Of a DNA stretch of 64,000 bases, positions 46,221-58,050 are shown piece by piece (the first letter of the stretch is position 1; each line of letters starts with the position of its first letter). The notes beneath the pieces are model-generated. The model had not been told where the DNA came from, did no database searches, and worked only from the letters and a program-made list of their open reading frames with translations. The DNA comes from Sparassis latifolia (Eukaryota; Basidiomycota; Agaricomycetes; Polyporales; Sparassidaceae). Made by a program: the position numbers and the translations under genes. The stretch lies in assembly GCA_018466975.1 (NCBI GenBank), contig CM031562.1, forward strand, positions 434,001-498,000, read 5' to 3'.

Positions 46221-48080
46221 AACTGGGGCAGGAATTAGCACAGAACCCCAATGCAATGTCAAGGCTTAAAGTTGAATGTAAACTGCAGATTGGTTGAGGC
46301 TCTATGGCAAGAATTTTGTCTTTCTAGATTTTGCAGCAACTCTCTTTTCAAGCTTTATAAGCTTGAACCTTGGATTTTGTGATGCTAGACAATACTGCGA
46401 TGATGACAAGTGCACAACAAGCACTATGCGAATGACAGATTTGAGTCACCCGCACTGCAGGAAATAAGACCCGTGCTAGGGTTTGCGCACATTTTCCTGC
46501 GAGAAATGTTGATTATGCTCATTTGGCGTAACTTCAGATGACTAGTTGGGCCAGCCATCCTATGGTGTTCTTCTCCTCAGTTCAGATTTCCTTATTCAGT
46601 AATTCTTGCTAAAAAGGGTAGGTCTCATAAAATATATGTCACATGATTACAAAAATATGCTGTTAGGATAAGGGGGCGAGAACACCATAGCAATGGATGG
46701 TTTTAGAAGCCTGAGGATTCTCTAATCAAAAAATTAACCAGCCAGGTGCCCTCAATTGGTGGCTGCAGGAAGGGCTCGTAAAATATTGTCAAAATCATTT
46801 CTTGCACAGGGACATGTGCATACAAGGAGACACAGGAAAATTGCTCCCTTGTGTCATTACACTTACTCCAAAAAAAAGGGAGACACAGGAAGTCTCCGCA
46901 AAAGGAATAATTTTGCTAGTCATTGATGGAGCTTTTTTACAGCCTCCTACATGCTTGGAGTGCTGGCCTTTTTTTCTGTGTCACTTCTCCATGCTCGGAC
47001 TATACTATAAATATTTAGGTAATTCAGCAGAGATGTTTGCAGCCTGAAAAGGCGGCACAGCGAGGTGCCGTGGCCCGGGCATAGTTCTGACACTTTCATT
47101 TTTGGTAAGTTCTCGTGCTTCCCATTAGCTGCCTGAAAGTTGAGAGTTGTGCTCCTCAGGCCTTACACAGGATGCATAACCCCTTTTTTCCTGAGGAAAT
47201 AACTTGGGAAAATGGGTGGAAATCAACAAAGTTATACTGCGAGAAAAACATGAGGAAAAACCATGTAAAAGAACAAAGCATTTCCACAGTTTTTCCACTG
47301 GAAGTAAGTTGGTCACTAAATATGGTAATTTTGTCCGAGTTTTGGCATGTCCTGTCATGTCCTGTCATGTTCAGTTGGCTGATATGGTAGGCAACTTATT
47401 TTGTAATGAGTCGGTTCTGACGACTGTTACACGTTATGGACTGCTTACTACTTACCTAAGCAAGTTGCTTTATATCCTTTACACTCACCATCTAGCTGTA
47501 TCTACACTCAGTCTTAGCTACCTTTGGCTATATATTGAGTCCACTGCAGCCCTTGTGAGTCTAAGGATCTAGGCTCCTTACACTTTTTTGCAGTCTCAGA
47601 ATTACTGCTGAAATTTTGCTATGACTGTCTACTACTGGCTGGATAGGCAGGAGTGCTCCTTGTGCCCTGCACATCATTCATACTTGGCAACACCCCTCAG
47701 GACCTCTGAAATCAAGGTCCTCACCAGCGACATAAGTCGTGTTGCTGACACGCTGTGAGGGTGGGTCGAGGTGAACAACCTCACTCACTGGCTCACCATT
47801 ATGGATTGGCTCATGGAGTGACACCTCCACCTTGCTACCCTCCATGAACACTTTGCTTGCGAAAATGGCCTCACCACCATCAAATGCATGCACCGCTGTC
47901 TCGATGCCCTCGTGGAATGCTTGGAAGCTGCTGTCACCTGCACGACATTCAACGTGGCATGGACATATCACCTGTTGTAGATACAATTTTGTGTCGTCCT
48001 TTCACTCCTTCGTACTTGGTTTCCTAATCGGGCACAAATGCTCGCATAGTGTACACGCTCGCTTCACGTTCCACTTTCCT
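46221..48080. other. AT-rich, gene-free stretch
   Basis: No gene I can support. A minus-strand frame at 47678-47986 reads plausibly (EAIFASKVFMEGSKVEVSLH) but has no recognised family and no clear start. TCCTGTCATG is repeated near 47348. Confidence 0.45.
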
Positions 48081-48270
48081 CAGTCCTTTTACTATCGACA
48101 TCGGACTGAGGGTAAGCTACATTCCTTACTATACATTAGTTACTCATACTGATCTACTTATAAGACTGACAAGTCTGAGTCTAGGTAGATAATCAGTCCT
48201 TTTGCTATCGACATCGGACTGAGGGACTGACAAGTCCGAGTCTAGTCTTCAACAGGTTACGAGCCCCGAG
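48081..48270 (+). mobile_element. LTR-retroelement end, remnant
   Basis: A 32-base block (CAGTCCTTTTACTATCGACA...) occurs at 48081 and again at 48196, followed by CTTCAACA and a PBS-like GGTTACGAGCCCCGAG at 48255, the same ending and primer site as the copia element at 21946. No gag or pol follows. It is probably the 3' end of a solo or truncated LTR. Confidence 0.5.
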
Positions 48271-48648
48271 AGGCAGCTAGAATGCACACTCGACTCGCCA
48301 GCTGAACCTCCCGCTGATATGCTCCCAGACCTTCTGGCCTCTGAAAACATGTTTTCCAGTGATCACTCAGACCTCACTACTCTATGCCTTAGCCTCTGAG
48401 ATGCATCCGACTCTTTCGCGACACTCTGCAAACTTTTGCGACTTCGCACGACTTCATTCGACTTTGCTCAATTCCTCGCAACTTCTCTCTGAGGTTCAAC
48501 ATTCTTTCATCACTCATATGCCACTCTTGTGTCTCCCCACTGTTGGATACCACTTACTCATTGTCCTTTGGTCTCATCCGAGGTGTCCTGGCCAATTTCC
48601 TTCCAAGTCTGTACTTCCACGATGTTGCGCTGCTTCTCTGGATGTCGC

Positions 48649-48711
48649 GCTGATGTGCTGGTTTGTCGTGCTGATGTGCTGGTTTGTCATGCCGATGTGC
48701 TGGTTTGTTGC
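48649..48711. repeat. Three 21-bp tandem units
   Basis: GCTGATGTGCTGGTTTGTCGT in three near-identical copies. Confidence 0.85.
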
Positions 48712-49594
48712 GCCAACTTATCAGTGTCGCTCGATGGTCGCACCCTTTTGTTTTGCAAATCCCATTCCCTTTATCGTTTGACCTTCTCCCTCAAGACTCC
48801 TACCTTCGTGCTGGACCGGAGATGCTGTTAGAGTGTTCTATGTGGTTCAGGACAAGTAGCATATGTTTTCTTTCGATTTCCCTCTACTTTATCATTCTTC
48901 TCCATCGCTAATGTACAACATTCACCTCCCCACTCACTTTACCTATTTTTCCATTGGTCCTAGACCATTGCGACTCTTTCTGATGTCAGGATCCATCTGA
49001 CATTTTGCGACTTCTGCATTTTCTCTCCCTTTTTCCCCCTCTATAAATACCTGCTGTATCTACGTTGATTATCATCGAAGACCAGTAGGAGACTTCCCCC
49101 TTCACTTCAGATCACCGAGAAACTGCGTTTACTGTGATAGCGACTTCGAACTGTGATATGTGACTGTGACATAGTGAGACTGTGATACTTCGAGGCTGTG
49201 TATGCAACTGTGATAGCAAACTGCAACACTGCGATAGCGACATAGTGACATAGCGATATACCACCTGCGTTAGTCTTACTCCGACTTTTGCGTTAGACTG
49301 ACTGCGACTTCATTGAGACAGCGAATACTGCATTTCCCCATAGTGTTCTACCTCCACAGATAGTTCCCTTTACCCTTGCGATTTAGTTCGCCTTCACCTA
49401 CAAGTTTGGCGATTGCGTTGGACTTTCACGACTTCATCGTAGATTGTGGCCCGACTTCACATTTACATCGCGAGCCCTCGTTTCTTTACAGGTTGCACCC
49501 TTTGGCTTAGGTCGAGGTTCTGGGACTCACTTGCATTATTTTACAGTTGCAATGCCCTTCCCTCTTACACAGATCACCCTGCTTCTTCATCATT
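48712..49594. other. Simple-sequence-rich gene-free region
   Basis: Contains a stretch of short TGTGA(T/C)A and CGACTT(C/T) repeats at 49100-49450. No gene. Confidence 0.5.
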
Positions 49595-50626
49595 GTCATT
49601 TATGATAGATAATCTTTTTCGCTAATAAGTAGTGATTTTGGATAAGAATTGTGTCTAAGAAGCAGAGATAATCTTTCAGATCATCCTGAGATAATCCAAA
49701 GATTATTTGAAGGATCATCTGAGGATTATCTCCAAAAAATTGACATCAGCCAAGATTGAACTCTCAATCTCATTGTAAATCACATGACATGTTTTTAACT
49801 TATGCTTTAGACCACTAGACCATTGGGCCTTGCAAGTTGTAAACCTTATATAAAATATGTGACCTTCTTTTTCAAAAGTGACTTGATCAAATTCTAGCTT
49901 TCAAAAGACAGTAAGTGAGAAACTCTAAAATCAACTATAGATAAAGATAGTTTTAAAGCTTGTAGTGTTCATGTAATGACTTAAAGAGTCATTACAGCAT
50001 GCTACTAATACAATTTAGCTGAAATTTTTCTAATTTTTTAGCAAAACAAGTTTACATATAACTAACATTTTAAGAAGCTGGTTGTTAATCCTCTATTACA
50101 ACAGCTCATATAAGTCTACTAAACAGTGAATCAGTACTAACAGATAGAAAATAAATCTTTATAATTTATAACAGACCATGTCCTACTAGACCAAGGATAC
50201 TTACATCTTGTTATAGACTATTATAATATCATCTGAGATTACAAGGCATTATACAAATGCTACAAGCTTTAAAACTATCTTTATCTATAGTTGATTTTAG
50301 AGTTTCTCACTTACTGTCTTTTGAAAGCTAGAATTTGACCAAGTCACTTTTGAAAAAGAAGGTCACATATTTTATATAAGGTTTACAATTTGCAAGGCCC
50401 AATGGTCTAGTGGTCTAAAGTATAAGTTAAAAACATGTCATGTGATTTACAATGAGATTGAGAGTTCAATCTTGGCTGATGTCAATTTTTTGGAGATAAT
50501 CCTCAGATGATCCTTCAAATAATCTTTGGATTATCTCAGGATGATCTGAAAGATTATCTCTGCTTATTAGTCACAATTCTTATCCAAAATCACTGCTTAT
50601 AAGCACAAAGATTATCTTTATATGCC
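49595..50626. mobile_element. Foldback element with KDZ-like ends (about 1 kb)
   Basis: Two arms of about 358 bp (49608-49965 and 50260-50616) are near-perfect reverse complements around a 294-bp centre. The outer ends read GTCATTTATGATAGATAATC on the left; on the right the reverse complement is AAAGATAATCTTTGTGCTTA followed by TAAGCAGTG. These match GTCAGTTAT..GATAATCTTT.GTGCTAATAAGCA of the KDZ element, and the arms carry the same GATAATC/GATCATCC motifs. No open frame inside. A non-autonomous derivative mobilised by KDZ transposase is likely. I could not see a clear target duplication. Confidence 0.8.
49973..49995. repeat. Small palindrome in the foldback centre
   Basis: GTAATGAC TTAAAGA GTCATTAC: 8-bp stems with a 7-base loop. 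Confidence 0.7.
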
Positions 50627-51380
50627 TCAGGAAGGCTCGAGTAGACATGTAGCCACAAATAGACACCAGACATATATTTTGCTGCGATCATTGCATGATC
50701 TCAAGGGCTTATCACTCTGTACTGTTCAACAATGCCGTTCAGTGGGAGGGCAATATAAATGGCAGTTTCATATCCCAGTGTTATGTAAATACACTAGACA
50801 AGATACAGACAGAGGTCAGTGGATGTAGAGTAGCGGGAGGAGGAGAGGGGACTACGGGATGGCCATCGGGCGCAGGAGAGGTGGAGGGTTATCTACACCC
50901 GCTGTACCGAAGTTCACCAGACGTTCTGCTGGGCAGGCTGCAATGGTTTTTTTGATGTCCGATATATTGACTTTCGGCAGCCTCCGAGGTCCGCCTCGGA
51001 ACGGCACAGCACGATCGTCTGGCTTGCGAGACTATGCTTTCGGCAGAGTTGCGGTAGACTAGTAGACGCTGACGCGAGCGCTAGAGCCTAAACCCGTCGA
51101 CTTGCCACCACGCCTTCAACATCGCTCAAAGGGCGTCAGATCTAGCAAAACACAGCAATCGATTGTAAGTAAGTGAATTCAGGTAGTACCGTGGTAGACT
51201 CATGGATCAGCCTCAAGACAAGGAAGACAGTCGTTCCTTGTTATAGAGTATCGCGGTAGTTGTGGCAAGGAATCGAGCTTAAAGGATTGAACAGAATTCT
51301 TCCAACTGTATGTTCTCATCTGTGTGGTGGTGCACCGTACTGATACTTCCTACTGTCGAACATTTTTGAGTGTCTTTATC
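50627..51380. other. Upstream region of the F-box gene
   Basis: No gene recognised. It probably includes the promoter of the 51381 gene. Confidence 0.45.
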
Positions 51381-52781
51381 ATGCCACTGATTTCTCTCAA
51401 TGACGACGTCCTGGAGTACATCATCTCCTTCGTCTCGCCTTCAGACGCTCTCCGACTTGCGAAAACTTGTCGTCGTGCCTACGCTGCAGCAATCCCACAA
51501 AGTCATTCTCATATCGCAATTACCACTCCGCAGAAATTGGCCAGGTTCTGTAACTTCATGCTTGCCGATAGCCCTCGTCGTCCATCCTGTCTCGAAGCCA
51601 TTACATTAAGAGACTCAGCGTTCCGATTTTCAACAGCAGGACAAATGTGTCCGGACTATTCTTCTACTTCTCAACTCTCCGAAGTGCTTCGCCATGCGAG
51701 CGCTTTGCAGTCCCTGACGCTATATCATCTGGAAAAGGTGCTCGAAATCGAGCCGTCGCTGAAAGACGTGCTGGCCGCCCTTACACGCCTTAAGAATGTT
51801 TCCTTCTTCCAATCAGGCTCTCAGTCTTTTGATCTACTGTCGCGACTGGCCAGCCGTCCTCGATACCTCGAAATCGGTGGAAAGGGAAGGGTGCTACAGC
51901 GTGCGCCTGCTGGTCTTCTGGCTCCACTGGCTACCTCGCTCGGTATCCTGAAGTTGTGGTCTTCCGCTACTCTCCTCGACACGGTTGATAGGAACTGCAG
52001 ATTCTTTCGGGTCCACACTTTGGTGATAAATGAGCAACGCTCGTTGTCCCGCCTTGCGCATCTATTTCCAAATGTTCGATCTCTCCACCTCCTGCATATA
52101 GGACCTACCAGCGTCACTTGGGATGGCCTACCGCAGTGGAATCTCCTTGATCACGTCGAGATCTACACCGCCGCTCCATTCTCCGGTCATGTCCGGCGAC
52201 TTGAGATCGAATTCGGCTCAAGTCTCAGCCCGGTCCTCGACGATGTCTATCGGATGCTGCGAAACACTTCTCCAGTGGTGCTCTGCGTTGGCCTGGAGCC
52301 TACGCTATTTTTGCAGCTTCCAGAACTGGCACCTCACTTGAAGTATTTGCAGCTTACGGACATAGAGGCAGTGGGCGCAGAGCCCGAAGTCTACGTCGAG
52401 AGGAGCCTGGCAAGTGCCTTACTTCAGTCAATGCATCTTAGCATTTCTGACCACGTATCACAGCAAAATATCGCGCAGGGGCTCAGCGCGCTCCCTCTCG
52501 TCGGCCTGCTGCTGCGCTACGCCACACATTGGGAAGGCAACCGGTGCATCGGCGCTGATAGCCTGCTGCAGTTGGCGCAGGAAGTGGCAGCACGCATATC
52601 CACGTTAGAGTACGTTGGCTTTGATGGGCGCAACACATACATGCAGCAGACCCTGCCGCTAGCGTACTCATGGTTCTGCGTTGGATCACGGGCGGATGGG
52701 AGCCCTAGCATGGAGTTACTCTCCCAGCGGGAGGGCTGCAAGACTGAGGAGCATTTGCTCGCCCTGGATTCTGCGCAGTGA
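51381..52781 (+). CDS. F-box protein with degenerate leucine-rich repeats
   Basis: Single-exon frame of 466 residues ending at TGA 52779-52781. ATG 51381 was chosen because the F-box begins at once (PLISLNDDVLEYIISFVSPS, DALRLAKTCRRAY, residues 2-36), as in the many single-exon F-box proteins of mushrooms. A farther upstream in-frame ATG at 51324 would add 19 non-conserved residues. The remainder shows repeated leucine spacing (LQSLTLYHLEKVLEI, LGILKLWSS, FPNVRSLHLLHIG, HLKYLQLTDI) typical of LRR-like substrate-binding domains. Likely a substrate receptor of an SCF ubiquitin ligase; the target is unknown. No lesions seen and no relation to the P450 genes apparent. Confidence 0.75.
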   Translation: MPLISLNDDVLEYIISFVSPSDALRLAKTCRRAYAAAIPQSHSHIAITTPQKLARFCNFMLADSPRRPSCLEAITLRDSAFRFSTAGQMCPDYSSTSQLSEVLRHASALQSLTLYHLEKVLEIEPSLKDVLAALTRLKNVSFFQSGSQSFDLLSRLASRPRYLEIGGKGRVLQRAPAGLLAPLATSLGILKLWSSATLLDTVDRNCRFFRVHTLVINEQRSLSRLAHLFPNVRSLHLLHIGPTSVTWDGLPQWNLLDHVEIYTAAPFSGHVRRLEIEFGSSLSPVLDDVYRMLRNTSPVVLCVGLEPTLFLQLPELAPHLKYLQLTDIEAVGAEPEVYVERSLASALLQSMHLSISDHVSQQNIAQGLSALPLVGLLLRYATHWEGNRCIGADSLLQLAQEVAARISTLEYVGFDGRNTYMQQTLPLAYSWFCVGSRADGSPSMELLSQREGCKTEEHLLALDSAQ

Positions 52782-53871
52782 CCTTGGCCTCGTCGTCGCA
52801 CCCTCGGAGTGTATCCAAGACATTGCCTGAGATAGTTCATGATGCAAGAACCACAGGACCATCAAGTACTGTCATGAAACCGTCGAATTCGGATCTCCTC
52901 CATCGACTCTCAACAACATTAATCTCCCCTCATGTACCTGCTGATTCCGCGTTCCTTTGTCGTCCCGTGCTGGACAGATGTATGGCGATTCGATTGGTAG
53001 GCGGGTGTATGCTCCATCTGATTGTTTCGCGGACGAGAGTCCAGGACTGTCGGACGTCGTCCCCTCCTCGCGACCCAAGTCATTTGGTACCACTAGCATG
53101 CGCATTCCACCCAAATTATTGTCGCACATAACTCTTACCACCTCGCATCTAGACTCGACAGCCGAGTGGATCGACAAATCAACTTATAGTCGACGCCCGA
53201 GGCGGCCATATTACTAACTCGGTGTTCGAAAGCGCTAGTGGTCGGCGCACATCAGTTATGTCCGCCCACTCCGTTGTCAGACAGTGGCAGATGCGGCGGA
53301 CGTTGATGAACGCCGGCGGACATCGAACTTCCAACTGCCGAGGGTAGACACCAGTGCTACCACCTCAGTCGCTGGCATAAACTTAGAACATACAACCATT
53401 GGTAGCAATCCCCGTTGCTTTCACAGCAAGTTCGTTTAGGTTCTTGGAAATGCTGAGCGATTCCAATTGACACCAAGTGACAGTCGAAGTTGAAAAACGA
53501 TTTGACGAACGAACAAGATTAGTACTCGTTATGTCGGGAGGATCACTGACCCATCAGGATGGTGGCAGCTGAGCCCTTAGTGTCCTCGAGGCCCTCATTA
53601 TTGAGACATTCGGTCGTCTGCCGCGTTAGATGAGACGCGAGGAACGATGACTGGGCAGTCCCAGCATCTCAGCTATCCTACGCGTGCGGTCAGAGTCAAA
53701 TATGGTTAGTACACAGGGACACGCCAAATATCTGCTTCCGTAAGTTGTGGAATGGATAATGCATGACTACGGCGGTGGCACTCGTCACACTGCAAAAGGA
53801 TAAAATGTCCTGCCAGTGCCGGGATAACAGATGTACTTAGTAGATGGGCGCAGGACATGCAAGATGAGAAG
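52782..53871. other. Intergenic, nothing recognised
   Basis: About 1.1 kb with only short overlapping frames; no motif or repeat noted. Confidence 0.45.
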
Positions 53872-54400
53872 AACTAACCGCCTATATCTTCCACGCCGTG
53901 GACGACATCCTGTGCAAGCTTGACGAAGACATCATCATCGATGTCCATATACGATCCTTATCACACTCGGTAATACGAATCTGTGCTCATTCCAGGGCAT
54001 TACACTGACTGTCGCGAAAGCTGTACATTTGGGTCGATGGTGGCAAACTCCTTTAGAGATGTCAATAAATCCCTCAGAAGCGCATCCTCGTGCGTCTGAT
54101 CCGTGTGATACAAGAGGTATCCATTGCAATCAAATATTCTTGGAACACCTTGAGAATCTTCTTCCACCGCGGCCCACATGACATCGGGATCACGTTCGCT
54201 TCCCAGTGCATCCTGATTGCGTCGTCAGAACGCGGTCAAAGACATGAATGGCGCACCCGCATTTTCAGCGTGGTGTATGTCGGCTCATCTCTGTAGTTTG
54301 CTCTCCGCCTCTTCAAGAGGTCTGGGGAATTTGCAAGGAATACACAACGACGAGGTTCTGCCCCAAAATACTGAGATGAAAAATATCTCCTGCTAGGTCT
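53872..54400 (-). pseudogene. Cytochrome P450 fragment
   Basis: Minus-strand pieces align to exons 2-4 of the neighbouring P450: LLKRRRANYRDEPTYTTLKM (exon 2 end, before a GT donor), GPRWKK with VFQEYL (exon 3), then RIVYGH and DDDVFVKLAQDVVHGVED (exon 4). The hinge, I-helix, heme loop and C terminus are absent and frames are shifted. A truncated duplicate of the 55300-57511 type. Confidence 0.75.
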
Positions 54401-55299
54401 GTTAATCATGCCGCGTATCGCATATACAGCGGCCAATTTCTGAGTTCGTGCTAGTGATTATATGACGTACACCGCGATGGGTATGCGAGCTTCTCGCGAG
54501 CCCAAGATTCGTCGCTGTGAAAAATCCGCGAAGGATGGGAGTAAGGAGCGACCATGGGGGAGCATTGCGCCTTATCAGATATACATTAAGAACTCTGATA
54601 GTATGTGATCCAGTGCATGTGGACACACCTAAACGCCTGCATATCGTCTGAAGGGCCCTCAAAAGCCGGCCCTGCCGTTAGCCTCGCGGGAAGTGCGGGC
54701 ATGAATGGCTGACTAGGTGGAGCTTTGAACCATGCGCTCGGTCGTATCCTATGCTTTCGCATGCACGGACAGAAGTCCTATATGACTCTGTCAGGACTAG
54801 TGTCGAAGGAATATGTGGCTGTTCCGAGTTCTCCACGCCTGCCCGTTCGCGCGAACGCTGAACACGATCACGTGGAGGTCCTTATCGAGCACCACAGTTT
54901 CTGCCCACCATGTCGTCGAAATCTAACGAATATTTACAATCGCTACTGAGCAAAGTTATAGCCGAAATACACGAAATTTCTATTCTTTTGGCCCGCTCTC
55001 CCCCGTCCTCGCGCTCCTCTTCGTAAGTGCCGAGTCACTCGTGCTCTCCTGGGCCGCTCTTGCACGGCCGCTCTTCCTTGACCCCGCGCTCGTTCACCTC
55101 TTCGGCGCCATCCTCCTCGCACGGCGCCGAGCACAGCTCGTGCAAGACACGAGCGCCGTAATATACATTTGCGCTTCCTTGTACAATTGCGGTCGCATAT
55201 ACTCCTTGAACATCTCCGATCTATTTGTACATATACCCTCTGTGGTCATCGTTCTTCTACTGCATTCTACCACTTCGCAGCATGTCAACCACCCTTTGA
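54401..55299. other. Intergenic 3' of P450 copy 6
   Basis: No gene recognised. A run of CGCTCTTGCACGGCCGCTCTT-like GC-rich text lies at 55000-55150. Confidence 0.45.
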
Positions 55300-57511
55300 T
55301 TACGCGTGCTGCTCGATCAGCGCCTTCGCCGCCTCCGAGCGCGGGCGCAGCACGCACTCGAACGGTCTCGGGCGGCTACACAACAAAGAGCACAGAACTG
55401 TAAGCCTAGCGCGCCATCACACCTGTGACGTCAGTCAGAATTGGACATACCTCGCCAAGCCCTCCGTGGTGTACTCCACCTGGGGCTCGACTGCCGTCCC
55501 GTCCGCTCTAATGGGCTTGCAGATGTCGAAGGCCGCGAGGACGCTCGAGATGACGATCCAAGCGCTGTTGTCAGCGAAGTACAGCCCGGGACAGATCCTG
55601 CGGAGCGTAATTGGATGCATAAACTACGATGAACAGAAGGCGTTGCATACCGCCGACCGAACCCAAAGATGACGCTTAGGTGCGGCTCGTCGCGGCCGGC
55701 AGGGGCGGGCAGAAAGCGCTCGGGAAGGAACTTGTCTGCGTCTTTGTACATCGTCTCGTCCCTGCTCATTGCCCTGGCGCATGGAGGACGGCATCAGACT
55801 CACGACCGAGCAAACAGCAAAGGCAGTGATGGCAGCACTCACATCACGTTAGGTATGATTACAGAGCCTTTGGGAATAAGCATTTCGTTATATATGTCAT
55901 CGTTGAGACTTCCGTGTGCAATAGCTAGGAATGCGAGGTCAGCAACATCCGGACGCCGATATATGGGGGAGTCTCTACCGAACGGAGCGACTGGGTGCCA
56001 TCTGAAGTCCTTCAATAAGTTGTTGTTGAATTCTAGTAGGTTGAGAATCGCGTACCGTATGGTCTCTTGCAACACGCATTCCACGAACGGCAGCGCATCG
56101 CGGTCGTCAAAGTCTGGGAGCCGCCCAGAGCCTACGACTCGATCGATCTCTTCCTGCGCCTTCCGCTGCACGTTGGGGAAGAGCAGCATGAAGAGGAAGA
56201 AAGTCTGGACGAGTGAAAATGTCTGGAACGTCGTCAGTACGCGTTAGTCGCGCAAATCTGACGGCAATTGAAGCGTCCTGACCGTGTCTGTACCAGCTAG
56301 ACCCGTCGTCAGATCGAGGTTGATAGCTGAGATGACTTGGACTTGCCTACAACTATGGCCGCAGCGGCACCCTTGATGTCCTCGAGGTCTTCTTCGTCGG
56401 CACCGTCCGTGTTGAGGCGCTCCAAGTGAGACGTGAAGAACGAGTTCTGCGCGGTCCCCGCTTCCTGTAAGATCAATTAGCAGGCAACGTATGAGATGTC
56501 GTCACAAGAACAACCATTTTCTCCCGCATGTCGTTGAGCGGGTATTCGCATAAAGCCTTGGTAGCAGGTCCCGACCGCCGTACCGCCGCAGTAAATGACG
56601 CACATCCGGGCAGCCAGTAAGGAATGTATTTCACTTGTATCATGGAGTGAGTTGTGGGACATGTGAACCAGCGGGAAATCACGGGACGCACGGAATGGTA
56701 ACAGGTCGAGGAGTGTGGTCCCTGCAGCGGCTTCTTCGACGCCGTGGATGGCGCCTTCTGCTAGTTTGATGTAGATGTCGTCATCGGACTTTACCTGATG
56801 CCCGTATGCGATGCCTATGATGCTCAGAAGAGCATATCTAGAGTGGATAGTTCAAGATGGCATGTTGAACACAATATAGCCGGGGGGAGCCGTACCTCCG
56901 AGTGCATGCCTCGAACTCAGTGGGCGAAGTGAGCAAATCTTTCAGGAGTGTACGCGCTTCCTCAGTCTGATGGGCGCGGTATGTCATGCTTTGACTCTGG
57001 CCAAAGTACACTTGGAAGAACTTTCTGTGCTTCCTCCACCGTGAGCCATACTGCATGAAGGCGACGTGCGCCTTCCAGCCCATCCTGTGCAGTCAAGTAT
57101 AGTAAACGTTTCATAATCAAATTAATGTACGTACATCTCCAGGGCAGTACAAACAGGCCTGTCACTGTAGTTCGCGCTCCGTTTCTCGAGGAGGTCAGTT
57201 GCGACTTGTAGAGAGTTCACGACCACAAATATCTTCCCTAAGATATTTAAATGGAAGACATCTCCTGCGATGGCAGCAACTGGTTTCAGCGACACTGCAA
57301 TTGCGATACGGTGCGGTTGACACTCACCGTACTCCGTAGCCCATTTCTGGAAGAGCTCACATTGAGGAGCGAACGTGCATTGGCGCAGGTGGCCGATTAA
57401 TGGATCGGCAGGAGGACAAGGAGGTAGAGATAGATTTCGCCTGTTCCTGCGCAGCAGTGCCGCACAAGCTATGACGGCGACCGCCCACACAAGATAGGTG
57501 ATAATACCCAT
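55300..57511 (-). CDS. Cytochrome P450 monooxygenase (copy 6)
   Basis: 13 exons, 505 residues in frame: 57511-57328, 57264-57135, 57084-56896, 56837-56692, 56633-56515, 56464-56347, 56296-56283, 56222-56056, 56001-55979, 55924-55843, 55773-55651, 55597-55451, 55375-55300. N-terminal anchor (YLVWAVAVIACAALL) then RRNRR, hinge LSLPPCPPADP (Cys where the others have Gly), I-helix AGTDTT from the 14-nt exon, LQETIR, FLPERF and FGFGRRICPGLYF (Leu instead of Arg after Gly). Intron 6 needs a GC donor (56345-56346) to keep frame. ATG 57511 was chosen over non-ATG upstream codons because it lies 43-49 bp after a TATA-like element. It belongs to the same subgroup as copies 4 and 5, 36 kb away across the transposon island. 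Confidence 0.9.
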
Positions 57512-57553
57512 AAAATATAATTGAGATACTGGATCAACACTCAACGACAAGAC

Positions 57554-57560
57554 ATTTTAT
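57554..57560 (-). promoter_or_regulatory. TATA-like element of P450 copy 6
   Basis: ATAAAAT on the minus strand, 43-49 bp upstream of ATG 57511, the same spacing as at the other P450 genes. Confidence 0.45.
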
Positions 57561-57889
57561 GAGATTGCGCATGCCGGCATGCTTCAGGTCCCACGTATCT
57601 CCAAAGCGCATCGTTCAGCTAGAAGCTACGTGCACAAGCGCTATGATTCAGACGGGACCCGAGTTCCACAGCGATATCCATTGATACTGATCTAATGCTG
57701 ACGAGAACCTGGGTGAACACCTGTGTCTGAATCTGGGGGCTCAAGAATTACGGGTCCAAATCTCCGAAAAAATATCTGAAAGCTGCTACAGCGTGCAGAA
57801 ATAGAATGTTGATATTTAGTGACGCGGGACTAGGAAGGACGAGTAGAGTGAATCTGTTGCAGTGACGTACGTGAGTGGCCCGTCGTCTC

Positions 57890-58050
57890 GAGGCCATGTA
57901 CAATATTTTGCTTGGTGTGCAACTGGCCGTGTGCCGGGTATGAGTTACAGTTCGGTTTTCGAAGAAGTACGCTCCGGCTTGAGCGGAGTTCAGAGCCACG
58001 ATCGTTCGCCCTAGAAGGCTGATGTGTAGAACATTCCTTCTGCGTCTGCC
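57890..58050 (-). pseudogene. Cytochrome P450 exon 2 fragment
   Basis: NVLHISLLGRTIVALNSAQA and FFENRTV on the minus strand match exon 2 of copy 6 (DVFHLNILGKIFVVVNSLQV, LLEKRSA). No other P450 exon is recognisable nearby. Confidence 0.65.

Noticed and set aside
57512..57550. Longer N terminus for P450 copy 6
   Set aside because: The extension starts at a TTG, not an ATG. ATG 57511 has the expected TATA spacing and begins the membrane anchor.
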